DNA of 64,000 nt, from the NCBI GenBank assembly GCA_902775345.1, contig CACYLW010000003.1:62001-126000 (forward strand), given 5' to 3'. Positions within the stretch are counted from its first letter, which is position 1; each line of letters opens with the position of its first letter. The DNA comes from an uncultured Eubacteriales bacterium (GTDB lineage: Bacteria > Bacillota > Clostridia > Peptostreptococcales > Anaerovoracaceae). Both the position numbers and the translations under genes were made by a program. The notes beneath the pieces were generated by a model. That model saw nothing but the letters and a program-made list of their open reading frames with translations, was not told the origin of the DNA and searched no databases. Of the stretch, positions 63,364 to 64,000 are shown piece by piece.

Positions 63364-64000
63364 TAAATCGTCAGGTTGTACATGTCTGCGTATATGCCGC
63401 CTTTTTTCAGAAGGTCATCGTGAGAGCCTTCCTCGGCTATGCCGTCTTCGGTCAGTACCACGATGCGGTCGGCGTTCTTTACCGTCGACAGCCTGTGGGC
63501 TATCGTGATGGTAGTCCGGCCTTTCGCGAGCTCGGCCAGCGATTCCTGGACATATCGTTCGCTTTCGTTGTCGAGCGATGAAGTGGCCTCATCGAGGATC
63601 AGGATAGGAGGATTCTTCAGGAAGACCCTTGCAATGCTGATGCGCTGCTTCTGACCGCCCGAGAGCCTGGCGCCGCGCTCACCTACGTAAGTATCGTAGC
63701 CGTCAGGCAGTTCGTTGATGAATTCGTCAGCACCGGCAAGCTTCGCAGCTTCTTTTATCTCCTCGCGGCTCGCGCCCGGCCTTCCGTATTCGATGTTGCC
63801 CGCAACAGTGTCCGAGAAGAGGTATACCTCCTGCTGCATCATTCCGATCTTTGTGCGGAGCGAATGGATCTTATAGCCGCGGATGTCCCTGCCGTCTACA
63901 AGTATGGCGCCGCCGCTTACATCATAGAAGCGCGGGATCAGATTGCAGAACGTCGTCTTGCCTGCGCCGCTCGGACCTACGACAGCTACGTTCTCTCCGC
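63363..64000 (-). CDS. ABC exporter ATPase domain (partial, cut by window end)
   Basis: The C-terminal ~211 residues of an ABC transporter ATP-binding/permease protein. Walker A ([12 protein letters not shown]) begins close to the window edge, the Q-loop is [11 protein letters not shown], the signature is LSGGQKQR and Walker B is [12 protein letters not shown]. This C-terminal part resembles MsbA/LmrA-like half transporters. The transmembrane part lies beyond 64000. The substrate cannot be inferred. Confidence 0.9.
   Translation of the reverse strand, partial: GENVAVVGPSGAGKTTFCNLIPRFYDVSGGAILVDGRDIRGYKIHSLRTKIGMMQQEVYLFSDTVAGNIEYGRPGASREEIKEAAKLAGADEFINELPDGYDTYVGERGARLSGGQKQRISIARVFLKNPPILILDEATSSLDNESERYVQESLAELAKGRTTITIAHRLSTVKNADRIVVLTEDGIAEEGSHDDLLKKGGIYADMYNLTI

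Noticed and set aside
1..64000. tRNA, rRNA, CRISPR arrays, insertion sequences or prophage genes
   Set aside because: None were recognised on either strand.

Overview
The window looks like chromosomal DNA of an anaerobic Firmicute of class Clostridia, roughly half G+C. The evidence is strong AGGAGG-type ribosome sites, TTGACA/TATAAT promoters, a [FeFe]-hydrogenase maturase (HydE), an oxygen-sensitive 2-hydroxyacyl-CoA dehydratase, a phosphofructokinase with pyrophosphate-type residues, long-form HPF next to a raiA-like RNA, a CdaA/CdaR pair and a probable selenoprotein. A family such as Anaerovoracaceae/Mogibacterium relatives would fit, but that is a guess. No rRNA, tRNA, CRISPR array, IS element or prophage was seen. 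Most of the window is housekeeping; the novelty lies in intergenic RNA elements and a few small genes. Layout: 1-5.7 kb holds an M16C peptidase, a HerA-like ATPase, a YbaK-type tRNA editing protein and a HesB-like gene with an in-frame TGA that is probably selenocysteine. 5.8-9.7 kb holds an alanine/sodium symporter, asparaginase, an ArsC-like thiol protein and a YgjP-type metallopeptidase. 9.7-19.2 kb is one long plus-strand run: Kef-type antiporter, DUF445 protein, ABC/FtsX transporter, cyclophilin, voltage-type K+ channel and NUDIX hydrolase. 19.2-24 kb holds MltG, a PTS IIC-like permease, an HI0933 flavoprotein and a threonine-aldolase-like enzyme. 24-27 kb is a copper operon (csoR-copA, with a CopZ-like tail on CopA) under two tandem CsoR operators. 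27.2-30.3 kb holds two 2-hydroxyacyl-CoA dehydratase subunits and a 56-residue membrane protein. 30.4-33 kb is the most interesting part: a putative small RNA, hydE, then cysK preceded by a leader peptide with three consecutive cysteine codons and an attenuator; the sRNA and leader promoters share a palindrome. 33-42 kb holds a TIGR01906 protein, YerC, NadE, YhaM, RecD2, ComF, RsuA, a TPP riboswitch with thiT, and a PfkB kinase. 42-46 kb holds a TetR regulator, a large FAD/Fe-S oxidoreductase and HypA. 46-50.6 kb holds a raiA-like structured RNA between two tiny genes, then hpf, an LCP protein, cdaA and cdaR. 50.6-52 kb is an opposite-strand XRE/DUF3990 toxin-antitoxin-like module that separates cdaAR from nagB-glmM. 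52-64 kb holds amino-sugar genes, pyruvate kinase, a CofE-like protein, a nucleotidyltransferase, GltX, a second putative sRNA, PFK, a GNAT-like protein and the end of an ABC exporter. How they work together: CdaA makes c-di-AMP, and two potassium transporters here carry C-terminal RCK_C domains of the kind that bind it in other Firmicutes. NagB and GlmM with the hexapeptide acyltransferase feed amino-sugar and wall-precursor synthesis, with MltG and LCP acting on the wall. PFK and pyruvate kinase cover two glycolytic steps. Cysteine synthesis, the sRNA upstream of hydE and possibly Fe-S metabolism may share one regulator through the common palindrome.
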